A DNA stretch of 64,000 nt from Idiomarina fontislapidosi (GTDB lineage Bacteria; Pseudomonadota; Gammaproteobacteria; Enterobacterales; Alteromonadaceae). Positions 46,787-57,196 of this stretch are shown in pieces. A program made the translations under genes and the position numbers. Every line of letters begins with the position of its first letter. Position 1 is the first letter of the stretch. Below the pieces are notes generated by a model, which was not told the DNA's origin, ran no database searches, and worked only from the letters and a program-made list of their open reading frames with translations. The stretch is taken from the NCBI RefSeq assembly GCF_003226255.1, contig NZ_QJST01000002.1, positions 310,001 through 374,000 of the forward strand, given 5' to 3'.

Positions 46787-47152
46787 ATGAAGTATTTATG
46801 TAGTTTGGGGTCAAACATCGAACCAGAGCTCCACTTTTCTCGCGCTAAGCATTACCTTCATCAAGTCTCTGATGAATTAACCTTTACACGCGACATCCTC
46901 ACTCGCCCTGTCGATATTGATACACCGCATCCCTTTCTTAATGCGTTATTCACCATCGAAACATCACTCACGGCAACACAGTTAAAACAGCGTTTTAACG
47001 CGATTGAGGAGCAATTAGGTCGTGACCGTAACGATCCAAACCGAAGTATCAAAGACCGCACGATTGATATCGATATCCTCGGTCCTGTCGATGAGCATCC
47101 CGAAGTACCTACTTATTTACAAGATATCGCGAGCGAACTAACACAAGGATAA
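46787..47152 (+). CDS. folK: Short FolK-like pyrophosphokinase (HPPK paralogue)
   Basis: A 121-residue protein similar to the first three quarters of 6-hydroxymethyl-7,8-dihydropterin pyrophosphokinase. The start MKYLCSLGSNIEPE, the segment PHPFLNALFTIETSLT and the active-site stretch GRDRNDPNRSIKDRTIDIDIL (with the metal-binding D-x-D) are visible. E. coli FolK continues about 60 residues after DxDIM; this protein ends about 25 residues after it. No frameshift is evident; the frame ends with an ordinary stop and is four bases from folM. It is probably a specialised paralogue in pterin metabolism rather than the main folate enzyme. Confidence 0.7.
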   Translation: MKYLCSLGSNIEPELHFSRAKHYLHQVSDELTFTRDILTRPVDIDTPHPFLNALFTIETSLTATQLKQRFNAIEEQLGRDRNDPNRSIKDRTIDIDILGPVDEHPEVPTYLQDIASELTQG

Positions 47153-47155
47153 ACC

Positions 47156-47863
47156 ATGGCAAAGAGTGTTCTTATTACAGGCGCGGGTCGCCGCTTTGGC
47201 TATGAACTCGCCAACCATTTGATCGACGAGGGTTATCAAGTATTCGCCCACTACAATAGTTCCAAACAAGGTGTCGAAGCACTTGAGCAGCGTGGTGCAA
47301 TTCCGTTGCAGGCTGACTTCAATGACCCGTCAGCCGTTCAAACGTTGGTTGAGCACATTAAACAAAAGACTGAAGTGCTCGATATGTTAGTTAACAACGC
47401 TTCCTGCTTTTTCGACAACCATCGCGTTGACAATGATAAGGATGCACTCACGGCAGTTTACAATGTTCACGCGGTCGCACCCTATCTGCTGATTACCGGG
47501 CTCGCACCGTTACTCGAACACAGTGATAACCCGCTGATAGTTAACATTACCGATATCTACACCGATAGCCCCTCCCCCCACTATATCGCTTACTGTGGTG
47601 CTAAAGCAGCACTCGCCAATATGACGCAAGGCTTCGCTAAAACGCTGGCACCTAAGATACGTGTTAATGCGATTCAACCGGGCCCTATTTTATTTTTACC
47701 CGATCACGATGATGAGCACCGCAAGAAAGTGATGTCAGAAACGCCACTTAATGTTGAAGGTGGGCTACAGCCCATGATTGAGACGGTGAAATTTCTGCGC
47801 GATAACCCATTTCTTACAGGCGAATCGATTAAGGTCGATGGGGGTCGAGCACTGAATATCTAA
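47156..47863 (+). CDS. folM: Dihydromonapterin reductase (FolM-like SDR)
   Basis: NADPH-dependent pteridine-reductase-type SDR, 235 residues. The cofactor motif TGAGRRFGYELA carries the RR typical for pteridine reductases instead of the usual GxxxGxG. VNNASCFF follows near residue 80, catalytic ITDIYTDSPSPHYIAYCGAKAALANMTQGFAKTLAP near 132-167, and the end VDGGRALNI. In E. coli FolM makes tetrahydromonapterin. RBS AAGGAT precedes ATG. It forms a two-gene unit with the short FolK-like gene and ends at a strong terminator. The alternative is a general SDR, but the sequence is FolM-like throughout. Confidence 0.87.
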   Translation: MAKSVLITGAGRRFGYELANHLIDEGYQVFAHYNSSKQGVEALEQRGAIPLQADFNDPSAVQTLVEHIKQKTEVLDMLVNNASCFFDNHRVDNDKDALTAVYNVHAVAPYLLITGLAPLLEHSDNPLIVNITDIYTDSPSPHYIAYCGAKAALANMTQGFAKTLAPKIRVNAIQPGPILFLPDHDDEHRKKVMSETPLNVEGGLQPMIETVKFLRDNPFLTGESIKVDGGRALNI

Positions 47864-47878
47864 CTGATTCGGTCTAAT

Positions 47879-47917
47879 AAAAAAGCCGCCCGCATGTTGA
47901 TGCGGGCGGCTTTTTTT
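47879..47917. terminator. Bidirectional rho-independent terminator
   Basis: 14-base perfect arms AAAAGCCGCCCGCA (47881-47894) and TGCGGGCGGCTTTT (47901-47914), 6-base loop, A run before and T run after. It serves folM and the convergent acnA. Confidence 0.95.
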
Positions 47918-47932
47918 AATCGCTCTAATAGC

Positions 47933-50608
47933 TTATTTACTTTCGAGCATTTGACGTAATACGTAGTGCAAGATACCGCCACTTTTGTAGTACTTCATTT
48001 CGTTTGAAGTATCAATGCGGCACTTAGCTTGGAATTTAACTTCCTTGCCATCTTTGCCTTTAGCCACGACATCAAGCATTTGCCCAGGCTTGAGGTCTTT
48101 ATTGAGACCTTTAACAGAGATAGTCTCATCACCTGTCAAACCATGAGCTTCAACGCCTTGGCCGTCCTCAAATTGTAAAGGTAATACACCCATACCAATC
48201 AAGTTCGAACGGTGAATACGCTCGTAGCTTTCAGCAATAACCGCTTTGACGCCAAGTAGACGTGTACCTTTAGCAGCCCAGTCACGGCTTGACCCGGTAC
48301 CGTACTCTTTACCTGCCAAGACAACCAATGGCGTGTCGTTTTCGATGTACTTCATCGCGGCATCATAAATCGACATTTGCTCACCGGTTGGGATGTACTT
48401 GGTGAATCCACCCTCTACATCATCCAACATTTGGTTCTTGATTCGGATGTTACCAAAGGTACCGCGCATCATCACTTCATGGTTACCACGACGCGAACCA
48501 AACGAGTTAAAGTCTTTTACCTCAACACCGTTCTCTTGCAAGTAATGACCCGCAGGTGAGTCAGGCTTGATCGAGCCTGCTGGCGAAATATGGTCAGTGG
48601 TGATCGAGTCAGCAAACACCGCAAGCACATTGGCATCTTCGATGTCACTTGGATCAGCCAACGGCTCATTAATGTCATCAAAGAACGGTGGATTCTTCAC
48701 ATAAGTTGAATCATCCTGCCAATCGTAGGTTTTACCCTCAGCCACTTTAATCGAACGCCACTCTTCATCACCTTTAAAGACTTCGCCATATTCCTTGCGG
48801 AACATTTCGTTGTCGACGGTTTTAACGGCTTCAGCGATTTCAGAGCTGCTTGGCCAAATGTCTTTTAACATGACATCATTGCCGTCTTTATCTTTACCCA
48901 GTGGGTCTTTGCTTAAGTCCGTACGCGTTGTACCCGCGAGTGCGTAAGCGACAACTAAGGGTGGCGACGCAAGCCAGTTGGCTTTCACATCAGGGTGCAC
49001 GCGGCCTTCAAAGTTACGGTTACCCGATAGCACTGACGATACTGTCAAATCACCTTCGTTAATCGCATCGCTGATCTCATCATCTAGTGGACCCGAGTTA
49101 CCGATACAGGTGGTACAACCATAACCAACAAGGTGGAAGCCGAGTTCGTCAAGATAAGGTGTTAGGCCTGCTTTCGCTAAGTAATCGGTGACTACCTTAG
49201 AGCCAGGCGCAAATGAAGATTTGACCCAAGGCTGACGAATCAAGCCTTTTTCAACGGCTTTCTTGGCAAGCAGACCAGCCGCCATCAACACACTTGGGTT
49301 TGAGGTGTTGGTACAGGATGTAATCGCAGCAATCACCACATCACCGTGAGAAAGCTCGAAATCTTGTCCTTTTACAGGTACAGATTTGTCTTTCTCGTTG
49401 GCTTTACCATTGGTCTCCAAGATGAGGTCGAAATTACTACCCAATTGCTCCATGTTTACTCGATCTTGAGGACGCTTAGGTCCAGCAAGTGATGCACGTA
49501 CTTCACTTAAATCGAGCTCAAGGGTATCCGTAAATTCTGGTTCGTTATCGTTTGTACGCCACAGACCTTGCTCTTTACAATACGCTTCAACCAGCGCCAA
49601 GGTCTCTTCATCACGTCCTGACAAACGCATGTAGTTGATAGTTTCTTCATCCACTGGGAAGAAGCCACAAGTCGCACCGTATTCTGGCGACATGTTCGAA
49701 ATGGTTGCACGATCCGCCAGCGGCAAGTTATCCAAACCTGGACCATAAAACTCAACGAATTTACCAACAACGCCTTTCTCGCGCAGCATTTGTGTCACGG
49801 TCAACACTAAGTCTGTTGCCGTTACACCCTCGTTCAGTTTGCCCGTCATACGGAAACCAACCACCTCAGGAATCAGCATTGAGACCGGCTGTCCGAGCAT
49901 CGCGGCTTCAGCTTCGATACCGCCAACACCCCAGCCTAAGACGCCAAGTGCGTTAATCATGGTGGTGTGTGAATCGGTCCCCACTAGGGTATCTGGATAG
50001 GCGAACGTCTTACCATTTTCTTCTTTGGTCCAAACGCTTTTGCCTAAGTACTCGAGGTTAACCTGGTGACAGATACCTGTCCCTGGTGGCACTACGCGGA
50101 AGTTTTCAAATGCTTTTTGACCCCAACGGAGGAACTCGTAACGCTCTTTGTTGCGTTCCATTTCAATCCGCACGTTTTCTTTAAACGCTTGCGGTGACGC
50201 ATATTTATCAACCATCACCGAGTGGTCAATCACCAAATCGACAGGTGATAACGGATTAATAAGGTCAGGGTTTTGACCCGCGTTGCTCACGGCATCGCGC
50301 ATCGCTGCTAAATCCACAATACCGGGCACACCGGTGAAATCCTGCATCAATACACGCGCAGGACGGTACTGAATCTCACGATCAATTTTGCGTTCTTTTA
50401 ACCAGTCTGCCATTGCAGATAAGTCGTCACGAGTGACGGTGTCGCCGTCTTCGTTACGAAGTAAGTTTTCTAGCAGTACTTTCATCGATGCGGGCAATTT
50501 ATCGATATTGCCCAGCTCCTTGGCTGCTTTAGGTAAGCTGTAATATTCATACGAGTTACCATTAACATCCAATGTACTTAACGTATTCAGACTGTCTTTG
50601 CCTGACAT
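47933..50608 (-). CDS. acnA: Aconitate hydratase A
   Basis: Isomerises citrate to isocitrate with a [4Fe-4S] cluster. 891 residues, the AcnA/IRP1 type, equal to E. coli AcnA. The cluster ligands are in [22 protein letters not shown] (one Cys) and [12 protein letters not shown] (two Cys). Substrate motifs: [17 protein letters not shown] near 90, [26 protein letters not shown] near 209, [17 protein letters not shown] near 700 and [16 protein letters not shown] near 775. RBS GGGAG precedes the ATG. AcnA is usually the more stress-resistant aconitase. It completes the TCA set of this window but is 30 kb away from gltA. Confidence 0.97.
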   Translation of the reverse strand: MSGKDSLNTLSTLDVNGNSYEYYSLPKAAKELGNIDKLPASMKVLLENLLRNEDGDTVTRDDLSAMADWLKERKIDREIQYRPARVLMQDFTGVPGIVDLAAMRDAVSNAGQNPDLINPLSPVDLVIDHSVMVDKYASPQAFKENVRIEMERNKERYEFLRWGQKAFENFRVVPPGTGICHQVNLEYLGKSVWTKEENGKTFAYPDTLVGTDSHTTMINALGVLGWGVGGIEAEAAMLGQPVSMLIPEVVGFRMTGKLNEGVTATDLVLTVTQMLREKGVVGKFVEFYGPGLDNLPLADRATISNMSPEYGATCGFFPVDEETINYMRLSGRDEETLALVEAYCKEQGLWRTNDNEPEFTDTLELDLSEVRASLAGPKRPQDRVNMEQLGSNFDLILETNGKANEKDKSVPVKGQDFELSHGDVVIAAITSCTNTSNPSVLMAAGLLAKKAVEKGLIRQPWVKSSFAPGSKVVTDYLAKAGLTPYLDELGFHLVGYGCTTCIGNSGPLDDEISDAINEGDLTVSSVLSGNRNFEGRVHPDVKANWLASPPLVVAYALAGTTRTDLSKDPLGKDKDGNDVMLKDIWPSSSEIAEAVKTVDNEMFRKEYGEVFKGDEEWRSIKVAEGKTYDWQDDSTYVKNPPFFDDINEPLADPSDIEDANVLAVFADSITTDHISPAGSIKPDSPAGHYLQENGVEVKDFNSFGSRRGNHEVMMRGTFGNIRIKNQMLDDVEGGFTKYIPTGEQMSIYDAAMKYIENDTPLVVLAGKEYGTGSSRDWAAKGTRLLGVKAVIAESYERIHRSNLIGMGVLPLQFEDGQGVEAHGLTGDETISVKGLNKDLKPGQMLDVVAKGKDGKEVKFQAKCRIDTSNEMKYYKSGGILHYVLRQMLESK

Positions 50609-50672
50609 AGTACTCTCCCGTTCGCTCTTGCGTTAGTTAAGCTGATAGGTTTTTATTAATATAGTCAAAGTA

Positions 50673-50690
50673 GCTATGTTCGACCATAGC
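50673..50690. repeat. Palindrome upstream of acnA
   Basis: GCTATG (50673-50678) and CATAGC (50685-50690) around TTCGAC, 65-82 bases upstream of the acnA start. It may be an operator or a leader hairpin. I do not recognise the motif. Confidence 0.35.
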
Positions 50691-50837
50691 CTTTTGTTTT
50701 ATGCAAACATATTGCGCTGTAAAGGGCTACCAACATGCGCTTAAATTTTGTCCATAACCATCTATTTTTACGAATAATTGTGTCTATATAACTAGTGATT
50801 AAAGACTAAATCAGATCATTTCGTTAAACTAACTGCA

Positions 50838-50851
50838 TTGATATTAATCAT
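50838..50851. promoter_or_regulatory. FNR/CRP-like half-palindrome near tesB
   Basis: TTGATATTAATCAT matches TTGAT-N4-ATCAA at nine of ten defined positions. It lies 18 bases before the tesB ATG, close to or inside the transcription start, where binding would most likely repress. A match of this kind can occur by chance in AT-rich DNA. Confidence 0.3.
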
Positions 50852-50869
50852 AAACAAAGGAAATAGGCA

Positions 50870-51730
50870 ATGAGCCAAGTATTGGATAACCTCCTTGATT
50901 TACTTCGTTTAGAAACAATTGAGCAAGGTTTATACCGTGGTAACAGCCAAGATCTCGGTTTTGGTGCTGTATTTGGTGGACAGGTCATCGGTCAAGCCCT
51001 ATCCGCGGCAAAAGAAACACTGCCGCCAGAGCGTCTTTGTCACTCGTTTCACAGTTACTTTTTGCGTCCAGGCGATGCTAAAAAACCTATCGTTTATGAT
51101 GTTGAGGTTATCCGAGACGGTAACAGTGTCTCGACTCGTCGAGTCAAGGCGATTCAGCACGGTAAAGCCATTTTCTATATGACGGCATCGTTCCAACAGC
51201 ATGAAGAAGGCTTTGAGCACCAAGATACCATGCCGGATGTACCTGGTCCTGAGGGGCTGGTGTCGGATATCGATATTTACCGTGAGCACGAGCAACTGAT
51301 TCCAGCACCATTGCGCAATAAATTCATCAGCGAGAAACCGATCGAGATGCGCTTTGTCACCTCGTACAACCCATTTAAGCCAGAAAAAGACGAGCCCAAG
51401 CGTTACGTGTGGCTGCGCGCGAATGGTGCAATGCCGGATGACCCACGCGTACACAAGTATCTACTGGCCTATGCATCAGACTTTAATTTTCTTCCCACCG
51501 CATTACAGCCGCACGGCAAGAGCTTTGCACAACCTAAAATGCAAGTGGCGACCATCGACCATGCCATGTGGTTCCATCGCGACTTCCGTATGGATGACTG
51601 GTTGTTATACGCTATCGACAGCCCATCAGCCAGCGGCGCACGAGGGCTAGTACGAGGACAATTATTTAATCGAGAAGGCACTTTAGTTGCGTCAACGATT
51701 CAAGAAGGCATGATACGCGACCGTAGTTAA
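50870..51730 (+). CDS. tesB: Acyl-CoA thioesterase II
   Basis: Hydrolyses acyl-CoA thioesters; cytosolic, double hot-dog fold. 286 residues, the same as E. coli TesB. Conserved features: [40 protein letters not shown] at the start, [13 protein letters not shown] near residue 60, [20 protein letters not shown] near 94, and in the second half [19 protein letters not shown] (catalytic Asp near residue 205), [43 protein letters not shown]. Monocistronic; terminator downstream. Function in fatty acid turnover fits the FadR-box operon elsewhere in the window. Confidence 0.96.
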   Translation: MSQVLDNLLDLLRLETIEQGLYRGNSQDLGFGAVFGGQVIGQALSAAKETLPPERLCHSFHSYFLRPGDAKKPIVYDVEVIRDGNSVSTRRVKAIQHGKAIFYMTASFQQHEEGFEHQDTMPDVPGPEGLVSDIDIYREHEQLIPAPLRNKFISEKPIEMRFVTSYNPFKPEKDEPKRYVWLRANGAMPDDPRVHKYLLAYASDFNFLPTALQPHGKSFAQPKMQVATIDHAMWFHRDFRMDDWLLYAIDSPSASGARGLVRGQLFNREGTLVASTIQEGMIRDRS

Positions 51731-51751
51731 CAGATGCCCCACGCGCGAAAC

Positions 51752-51781
51752 AAAAAAGCCGGCATTAAAGCCGGCTTTTTA
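51752..51781. terminator. Bidirectional rho-independent terminator
   Basis: Arms AAAAGCCGGC (51754-51763) and GCCGGCTTTT (51770-51779), 6-base loop, A and T runs on either side. Located between tesB and the convergent nucleoside transporter gene. Confidence 0.92.
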
Positions 51782-51801
51782 ATAAGCTGTCTGCAGTTTA
51801 T

Positions 51802-53010
51802 TTAACTCAACCCCACAAAGAAGCCTGCAATCGCAGCACTCATCATATTCGCTAACGTCGCAGCAAGCAGCGCTCGCATACCTAAACGTGCGATATCGTG
51901 ACGTCGGCTCGGAGCCATGCCCCCTAGTCCGCCAAGCAAAATCGCGATTGACGAGAAGTTCGCAAACCCGCACAGTACAAAAGTAATAATCACTTGCGAG
52001 TGTTCGCTCAGCTGATCTTTGTAGTTTACAAAATCAAGGTAAGCGACAAACTCATTGATAACCAGCTTTTGTCCGATAAAGCTACCCGCCATTTGCGCCT
52101 CGTCCCAGCTTACGCCAAGTACGTACGCAACGGGCTGAAACACGTAACCAAAAATTTCTTGTAGCGTCAGCTCAGGATAACCAAACCAACCACCAACCCA
52201 ACCAAATAGGCCGTTAACAAGCGCAATTAACGCAACAAACGCCAATAACATAGCACCGACATTCATCGCGAGCTGTAAACCACTCGAAGCCCCCGTCGCT
52301 GCTGCATCAATCACATTAGCTGATTGATCATCGACCTCAACTTCGGTTAAATCGTTGCGCGGCTTTTCGGTTTCCGGGATCATCATCTTGGCCATTAAAA
52401 AGCCTGCCGGAGCCGCCATAAAACTTGCCGCAATCAGATATTTGAGTTCTACACCTACACCCGCGTAACCTGCAAGGACCGAACCCGATACTGAGGACAT
52501 GCCCCCTACCATGACGGCAAATAACTCAGAGCGCGTCATCGTGCCAATAAATGGGCGCACCATCATCGGTGCCTCGGTCTGGCCAACAAAGATGTTTGCT
52601 GCCGCCGACATCGATTCAGGTCGACTGGTCTTTAACAAGCGCTGCAAACCACCGCCGAGGATCTTTATCACCCATTTCATAATACCGAGGTAATACAACA
52701 CAGAGATTAAAGACGAGAAGAAGACAATAACGCTCAATACTTGTATGGCAAACACAAAACCAAAGTCCTCGCTGGCGAGCGAGCCAAACAAGAAGTCAAT
52801 GCCCGCATTCGTGTAGCCAATAACAGTCGATACACCCTGCGCGAAACCAAACAGCATTTCCCTACCCACGGGCACATAAAGAACGAAACACGCCAGTAAT
52901 AGCTGGATAGAGAACGCGCCAATCACTGTTCGCCATCGAATGGCTTTGCGGTTAGTAGACAGTAAAAACGCAACGAAAAAAATGACGGCAATGCCAAGTA
53001 AACTATTCAT
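51802..53010 (-). CDS. Concentrative nucleoside transporter (NupC/CNT family)
   Basis: Inner-membrane nucleoside symporter, 402 residues with about ten hydrophobic segments. CNT motifs: [26 protein letters not shown] at the start, [14 protein letters not shown] near 161, [25 protein letters not shown] near 186, and [18 protein letters not shown] near 315 with [20 protein letters not shown]. It is directly downstream of uridine kinase (13 bases), so nucleoside uptake and phosphorylation are co-expressed. Nucleoside preference (pyrimidine or broad) cannot be read from sequence; the kinase suggests uridine/cytidine. Terminator downstream. Confidence 0.93.
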   Translation of the reverse strand: MNSLLGIAVIFFVAFLLSTNRKAIRWRTVIGAFSIQLLLACFVLYVPVGREMLFGFAQGVSTVIGYTNAGIDFLFGSLASEDFGFVFAIQVLSVIVFFSSLISVLYYLGIMKWVIKILGGGLQRLLKTSRPESMSAAANIFVGQTEAPMMVRPFIGTMTRSELFAVMVGGMSSVSGSVLAGYAGVGVELKYLIAASFMAAPAGFLMAKMMIPETEKPRNDLTEVEVDDQSANVIDAAATGASSGLQLAMNVGAMLLAFVALIALVNGLFGWVGGWFGYPELTLQEIFGYVFQPVAYVLGVSWDEAQMAGSFIGQKLVINEFVAYLDFVNYKDQLSEHSQVIITFVLCGFANFSSIAILLGGLGGMAPSRRHDIARLGMRALLAATLANMMSAAIAGFFVGLS

Positions 53011-53023
53011 AAAGGACCGTAGG

Positions 53024-53656
53024 TTATTCAGCGAGTAGCTGGCGTATTTTTGTTTTTATTATATCAATCGCAATTTCATTTCGCCCGCCTCGGGTTACTA
53101 CGAGATCAGCATACTGCTTGGAAGGGAATATATGGTCGAAGAAGGCCGGACGAACATATTTCTCATACTGTTCTGTGACTGACTGCAAGTTGCGACCACG
53201 CTCTTCAATATCGCGCTTGATCCGTCGCAGTAAACACACATCAAGTGGTGTATCCATAAATACAGAGATATCAAACTGTTCCCGCAGCGACGGGTCAGTC
53301 AGCAATAAGATACCTTCAACCATAATGACTTTCGCGGGGGCTACAGGAATACTCTCAGGCAATCGCGTATGAGTGGTATGACTGTATTGCGGCATTTCGA
53401 CGGCTTTACCATCGCGCAGATCGCGAATATGCTGCTTGAGCAAATCATGTTCAAATGCAGACGGTTGATCATAGTTCGTCAACACGCGCTGCTCCATCGT
53501 CATATGGCTTTGGTCTCTGTAATAGGCGTCCTCGGCTAAAATAGCGATGCCGTCACTTCCTAACTCTGCAACCAGTTCTTGATAAACTGTCGATGCAAAA
53601 AGACTTTTACCCGAGGCTGAAGCCCCTGCTATAGCAATAACTGTCGTTTTACTCAC
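53024..53656 (-). CDS. udk: Uridine kinase
   Basis: Phosphorylates uridine and cytidine in pyrimidine salvage. 210 residues, normal size. The P-loop is [15 protein letters not shown] (residues 9-23), then [16 protein letters not shown] near 42, [12 protein letters not shown] near 63, and [43 protein letters not shown] near 115-157. The start codon is GTG (53656-53654); the nearby ATG reads out of frame into a stop. Co-transcribed with the CNT transporter gene. Divergent from the M16 protease gene by 189 bases. Confidence 0.96.
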   Translation of the reverse strand: MSKTTVIAIAGASASGKSLFASTVYQELVAELGSDGIAILAEDAYYRDQSHMTMEQRVLTNYDQPSAFEHDLLKQHIRDLRDGKAVEMPQYSHTTHTRLPESIPVAPAKVIMVEGILLLTDPSLREQFDISVFMDTPLDVCLLRRIKRDIEERGRNLQSVTEQYEKYVRPAFFDHIFPSKQYADLVVTRGGRNEIAIDIIKTKIRQLLAE

Positions 53657-53845
53657 AACCCTGTCATTTCCTTGTAACCTCTTTGACCGCGCGCAATTAT
53701 CCTTGATTCCACGGCTAATTAAAACCCTTGCATGAAAATCGATTCTGTCTAATTTAGTTACAATTTTTAAACATTAAAGGCTACATACTTACTGCACGGC
53801 TGTTTAATATAGCAGCGTAACTTACAACAATTAGGATTACACAAC

Positions 53846-56623
53846 ATGAAAATGGTAAAAACACTCACAGCGGTGGCAGTGGCATCTGTCCTGTTAGGCG
53901 GTTGTCAGGCAACCTCAGCCGAACGTGAGAACACGCAAACAGTTGCTGTACAACAAAAAAACCTACCTCAAGTTGATATCAATTACGAAACATTCACCCT
54001 CGATAACGGGCTGACTGTTGTTGTCCACGAGGACCGTAAAGCCCCTATCGTGGCGGTAAACGTGTGGTACTCCGTCGGTTCAAAAGATGAGAAAGAAGGC
54101 AAGACAGGCTTCGCGCATTTATTCGAGCACTTAATGTTTAACGGTACCGAAAACTACGATGACGAATATTTCGGGCCGTTCGAACGTGCCGGCGCAACCG
54201 AAATGAACGGTACAACCAACAACGACCGCACCAACTACTTTGAGAATGTACCCACCCCGGCGCTTGATATGGCGTTGTGGATGGAATCCGACCGCATGGG
54301 TCATCTGCTTGGCGCAGTTACACAAGACAAGCTCGATGAACAACGTGGCGTCGTGCAGAACGAAAAGCGTCAAGGTGAAGCACAACCCTACGGTCGTGTA
54401 TGGGGCTACCTTGCCGAACAAACGTTCCCTGAAGGTCACCCGTATTCATGGTCAGTAATTGGTTCAATGGAAGATCTCAACGCGGCGAGCTTGGACGACG
54501 TACACCAATGGTTTAAAGATTACTATGGTGCCGCCAACGCTGTGGTTGTGCTCGCTGGTGATATTGATGTCGAAACCGCCAAACAAAAGATGCAAAAGTA
54601 TTTTGGTGACATCGCGCCTGGCAAACCCATTAAGAAAACCGAGCAGTGGATCGCAAAGCGTAGCGAAAGCAAACGTGCGGTGATGGAAGATAACGTACCG
54701 TCATCACGCATCTATAAAGTCTGGAACACCCCACCGATGGGAACCGAGGCCTCCGAGTATCTGTCATTATTGTCCGATATTCTTGCTGGCGGCAAAAACT
54801 CGCGTTTATACCAACGTCTCGTTTACGATGAGCAAATCGCGACTAGCGTAACCAGCTTCCAGTATGCCCGTGATGTCGCTGGACAGTTCATGGTCATGGC
54901 AGATGCCAAACAAGGCGTTGAGCTAGAGCGTATTGAGTCGATCATCAATGAAGAGCTTAATAAACTATTAACTGAGGGACCTACGCAAGAAGAACTCAAC
55001 CGTACCCGTTTTTCTACCATGGCGGCATTTGTGCGTCAGGCTGAAAAAGTAGGCGGATTTGGTGGCAAATCTGACATTCTTGCTTCGGGTGCCGTTTACC
55101 ATGGTAACCCAGGGTTCTACGCACAAGAGATGGACTGGATTGAAGGCGCCTCGACTGCAGATATTAAAACCACCGCCAATGAGTGGTTGAGCGATGGCGA
55201 CTTTACCTTATTCGTCGAGCCACAACCTGACTACGCCGCTGGCGAAAGTATGAGTGACCGCAGTCAATTACCGGATGTAGGCGACTTACCACAGCTTGAA
55301 CTTCCTGAGCTTCAGCAGTTCACCTTATCAAATGGCCTCGAAGTCTATTTAGCAGAGCGTCATGATACACCGACTGTTGAGTTGTCATTGACCTTTGATG
55401 CCGGTTACGCCGCCGATGCGGGCAACAAATCTGGCACAGCAAGTTTTGCTATGGATATGCTCAATGAAGGCACTGAGAACTATTCTTCGATGGAACTTGC
55501 AGCACGTTTAGAAAGTTTAGGTACTCAACTGTCAACTCGCGCAGGTCTGGATACCTCGACAATTTCGTTAGACACACTGACAGTGAACTTGGGTGAAAGT
55601 CTTAACTTAATGGAAGAAGTATTACAGCGCCCAACGTTTGCCGACGAAGAGATTGAACGCAAGCGCGCGAATTGGATAGAAGATATCCGCAAGGAACAAG
55701 CACGCCCGCAGTCTCAAGCACTCCGCGTATTACCGGGCTTAATGTTTGACGAAAATCACGCTTACAGTCAGCCGCTGACGGGTTCAGGCACCATTGACTC
55801 AATCAAAGCGCTCACGCGTGATGACTTGGTCGCCTACGTAGACACTTGGTTACGTCCTGATAATGCAAAATTGGTGATTGTGGGTGACACCACCGAAGCT
55901 GAAATTAAACCGATGCTAGAAAAGGCGTTCAGCGAATGGCAAGCACCAACAACTGCCGTTCCGACTAAACAACTGGATGCGCCAGCGCCACGTTCTGAGT
56001 CGCGCGTATTCTTAATCGATCAGCCGGGAACACCGCAATCACTAATCATCGCTGGTCAGTTGGCTCCTTCGGGAACCACTGAAAAAGCCGACTTGATCGA
56101 TGTGACTAACACCATCTTGGGCGGTTCATTTACCAGCCGTCTCAATATGAACCTGCGTGAGGACAAAGGCTGGTCATACGGTGCGCGTTCAATCTGGTTG
56201 GATTCTGAAGGACCAGGCTTGTTAATCGCGTTAGCGCCTGTACAAATCGATAAGACCACTGAGTCGATTGAGGAAATCCTAAAAGAGTACACGCAGTACG
56301 AAGGCGATAAGCCAGCGACTGCAGATGAGCTCAAGAAAGTGATTGCCAATAAAACGGCGAAGTTGCCAGGTGCATACGAAACCAAGAGCGCGTTAATGAG
56401 TGCCCTCACTGACACCTTGAATAAAGGTAAGACAGTTGAGTACTTAGAAGCGTATCCGAGCCGTGTCTCGTCTATTTCTCTTGACCAAGTTCAGGGTGAA
56501 GCGAAGGACTTGTTGCGCACCGAAGCGCTGACATGGGTTATCGTTGGTGACCTTGATGTTATCGAAGAGAAAGTACGTGCGATGAACTTAGGTGAAGTGA
56601 CTATTTTAAACGAAACCAAGTAA
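53846..56623 (+). CDS. M16-family zinc protease lipoprotein (two M16 halves)
   Basis: A 925-residue pitrilysin-family protein. Lipoprotein signal MKMVKTLTAVAVASVLLGGC with lipidated Cys20; Gln at +2 suggests the outer membrane. The first M16 half has the inverted zinc motif HLFEH (His91, Glu94, His95) and a third ligand in VVQNEKRQ (Glu173). The second half starts near residue 490 (QFTLSNGLEVYLAERHDTP) and has lost the motif (TASFAMDMLNEGTEN at the corresponding place), so it should be structural, as in two-domain M16 proteins. It probably degrades peptides in the periplasm. Own promoter assumed in the 189-base gap; strong terminator after it. Confidence 0.92.
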   Translation: MKMVKTLTAVAVASVLLGGCQATSAERENTQTVAVQQKNLPQVDINYETFTLDNGLTVVVHEDRKAPIVAVNVWYSVGSKDEKEGKTGFAHLFEHLMFNGTENYDDEYFGPFERAGATEMNGTTNNDRTNYFENVPTPALDMALWMESDRMGHLLGAVTQDKLDEQRGVVQNEKRQGEAQPYGRVWGYLAEQTFPEGHPYSWSVIGSMEDLNAASLDDVHQWFKDYYGAANAVVVLAGDIDVETAKQKMQKYFGDIAPGKPIKKTEQWIAKRSESKRAVMEDNVPSSRIYKVWNTPPMGTEASEYLSLLSDILAGGKNSRLYQRLVYDEQIATSVTSFQYARDVAGQFMVMADAKQGVELERIESIINEELNKLLTEGPTQEELNRTRFSTMAAFVRQAEKVGGFGGKSDILASGAVYHGNPGFYAQEMDWIEGASTADIKTTANEWLSDGDFTLFVEPQPDYAAGESMSDRSQLPDVGDLPQLELPELQQFTLSNGLEVYLAERHDTPTVELSLTFDAGYAADAGNKSGTASFAMDMLNEGTENYSSMELAARLESLGTQLSTRAGLDTSTISLDTLTVNLGESLNLMEEVLQRPTFADEEIERKRANWIEDIRKEQARPQSQALRVLPGLMFDENHAYSQPLTGSGTIDSIKALTRDDLVAYVDTWLRPDNAKLVIVGDTTEAEIKPMLEKAFSEWQAPTTAVPTKQLDAPAPRSESRVFLIDQPGTPQSLIIAGQLAPSGTTEKADLIDVTNTILGGSFTSRLNMNLREDKGWSYGARSIWLDSEGPGLLIALAPVQIDKTTESIEEILKEYTQYEGDKPATADELKKVIANKTAKLPGAYETKSALMSALTDTLNKGKTVEYLEAYPSRVSSISLDQVQGEAKDLLRTEALTWVIVGDLDVIEEKVRAMNLGEVTILNETK

Positions 56624-56638
56624 TTTCATGGCAATAAC

Positions 56639-56667
56639 GAAAAGGGCTGCAAACGCAGCCCTTTTTT
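56639..56667. terminator. Rho-independent terminator of the M16 gene
   Basis: Arms AAAGGGCTGC (56641-56650) and GCAGCCCTTT (56655-56664), loop AAAC, T run to 56667. It could also serve the convergent DUF3429 gene. Confidence 0.92.
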
Positions 56668-56672
56668 GTTTG

Positions 56673-57128
56673 TTAGATAATATGGTTACCAAGCACCAGA
56701 ATCTGACAAACAATAACACCGACGGTCAGCATTAAACGCATCGGATAATACCTAGACTGGTTCGTCATGGTGGTCCCTCGCGCCAATTTACGCTCGAAAA
56801 ATAACACAAGTGCAAACCCAGCGATTTGCAGCAACAGTGACCAAAACAATGTGTTGAGCAATAAAGTTAACCACGCTAATAACGCAAACACATTACTTGC
56901 TATGATTAACCCTTGGGTTGACTCAGTATCAGCGCGATGCAGCGCGCGTCCCCATAAGATGCCCGATAAGAAACTCAGAATCACTGCCCCGTAGGAGACT
57001 AAAGCAGGTAAAGGGTCACCGATCATGGGTAACTCAATTGCCATCAAACTCGAAAGTGACAAACCTAAAAACGGGATTAAACCACCAAACCCAAGCAAGT
57101 ATATCCATTTTGTCTTTACTGAAGTCAT
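56673..57128 (-). CDS. DUF3429-family membrane protein
   Basis: A 151-residue polytopic membrane protein. Using the ATG at 57128 (MTSVKTKWIYLLGFGGLIPFLGLSL) instead of the TTG at 57140. Four to five hydrophobic segments: about 8-30, 40-60, 70-105 and 125-147. The segment LVSYGAVILSFLSGILWGRALH is the hallmark of DUF3429, a family without established function; eukaryotic relatives include TMEM69. It is divergent from the photolyase genes (68 bases between starts), and the two may be co-regulated, though this is not shown. Confidence 0.8.
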   Translation of the reverse strand: MTSVKTKWIYLLGFGGLIPFLGLSLSSLMAIELPMIGDPLPALVSYGAVILSFLSGILWGRALHRADTESTQGLIIASNVFALLAWLTLLLNTLFWSLLLQIAGFALVLFFERKLARGTTMTNQSRYYPMRLMLTVGVIVCQILVLGNHII

Positions 57129-57196
57129 GACTACGTCCAATTTGTTGTTTTTTTCGTATATCCAAAGTACGTCATATCATAAGTAAAGTTCAATTC

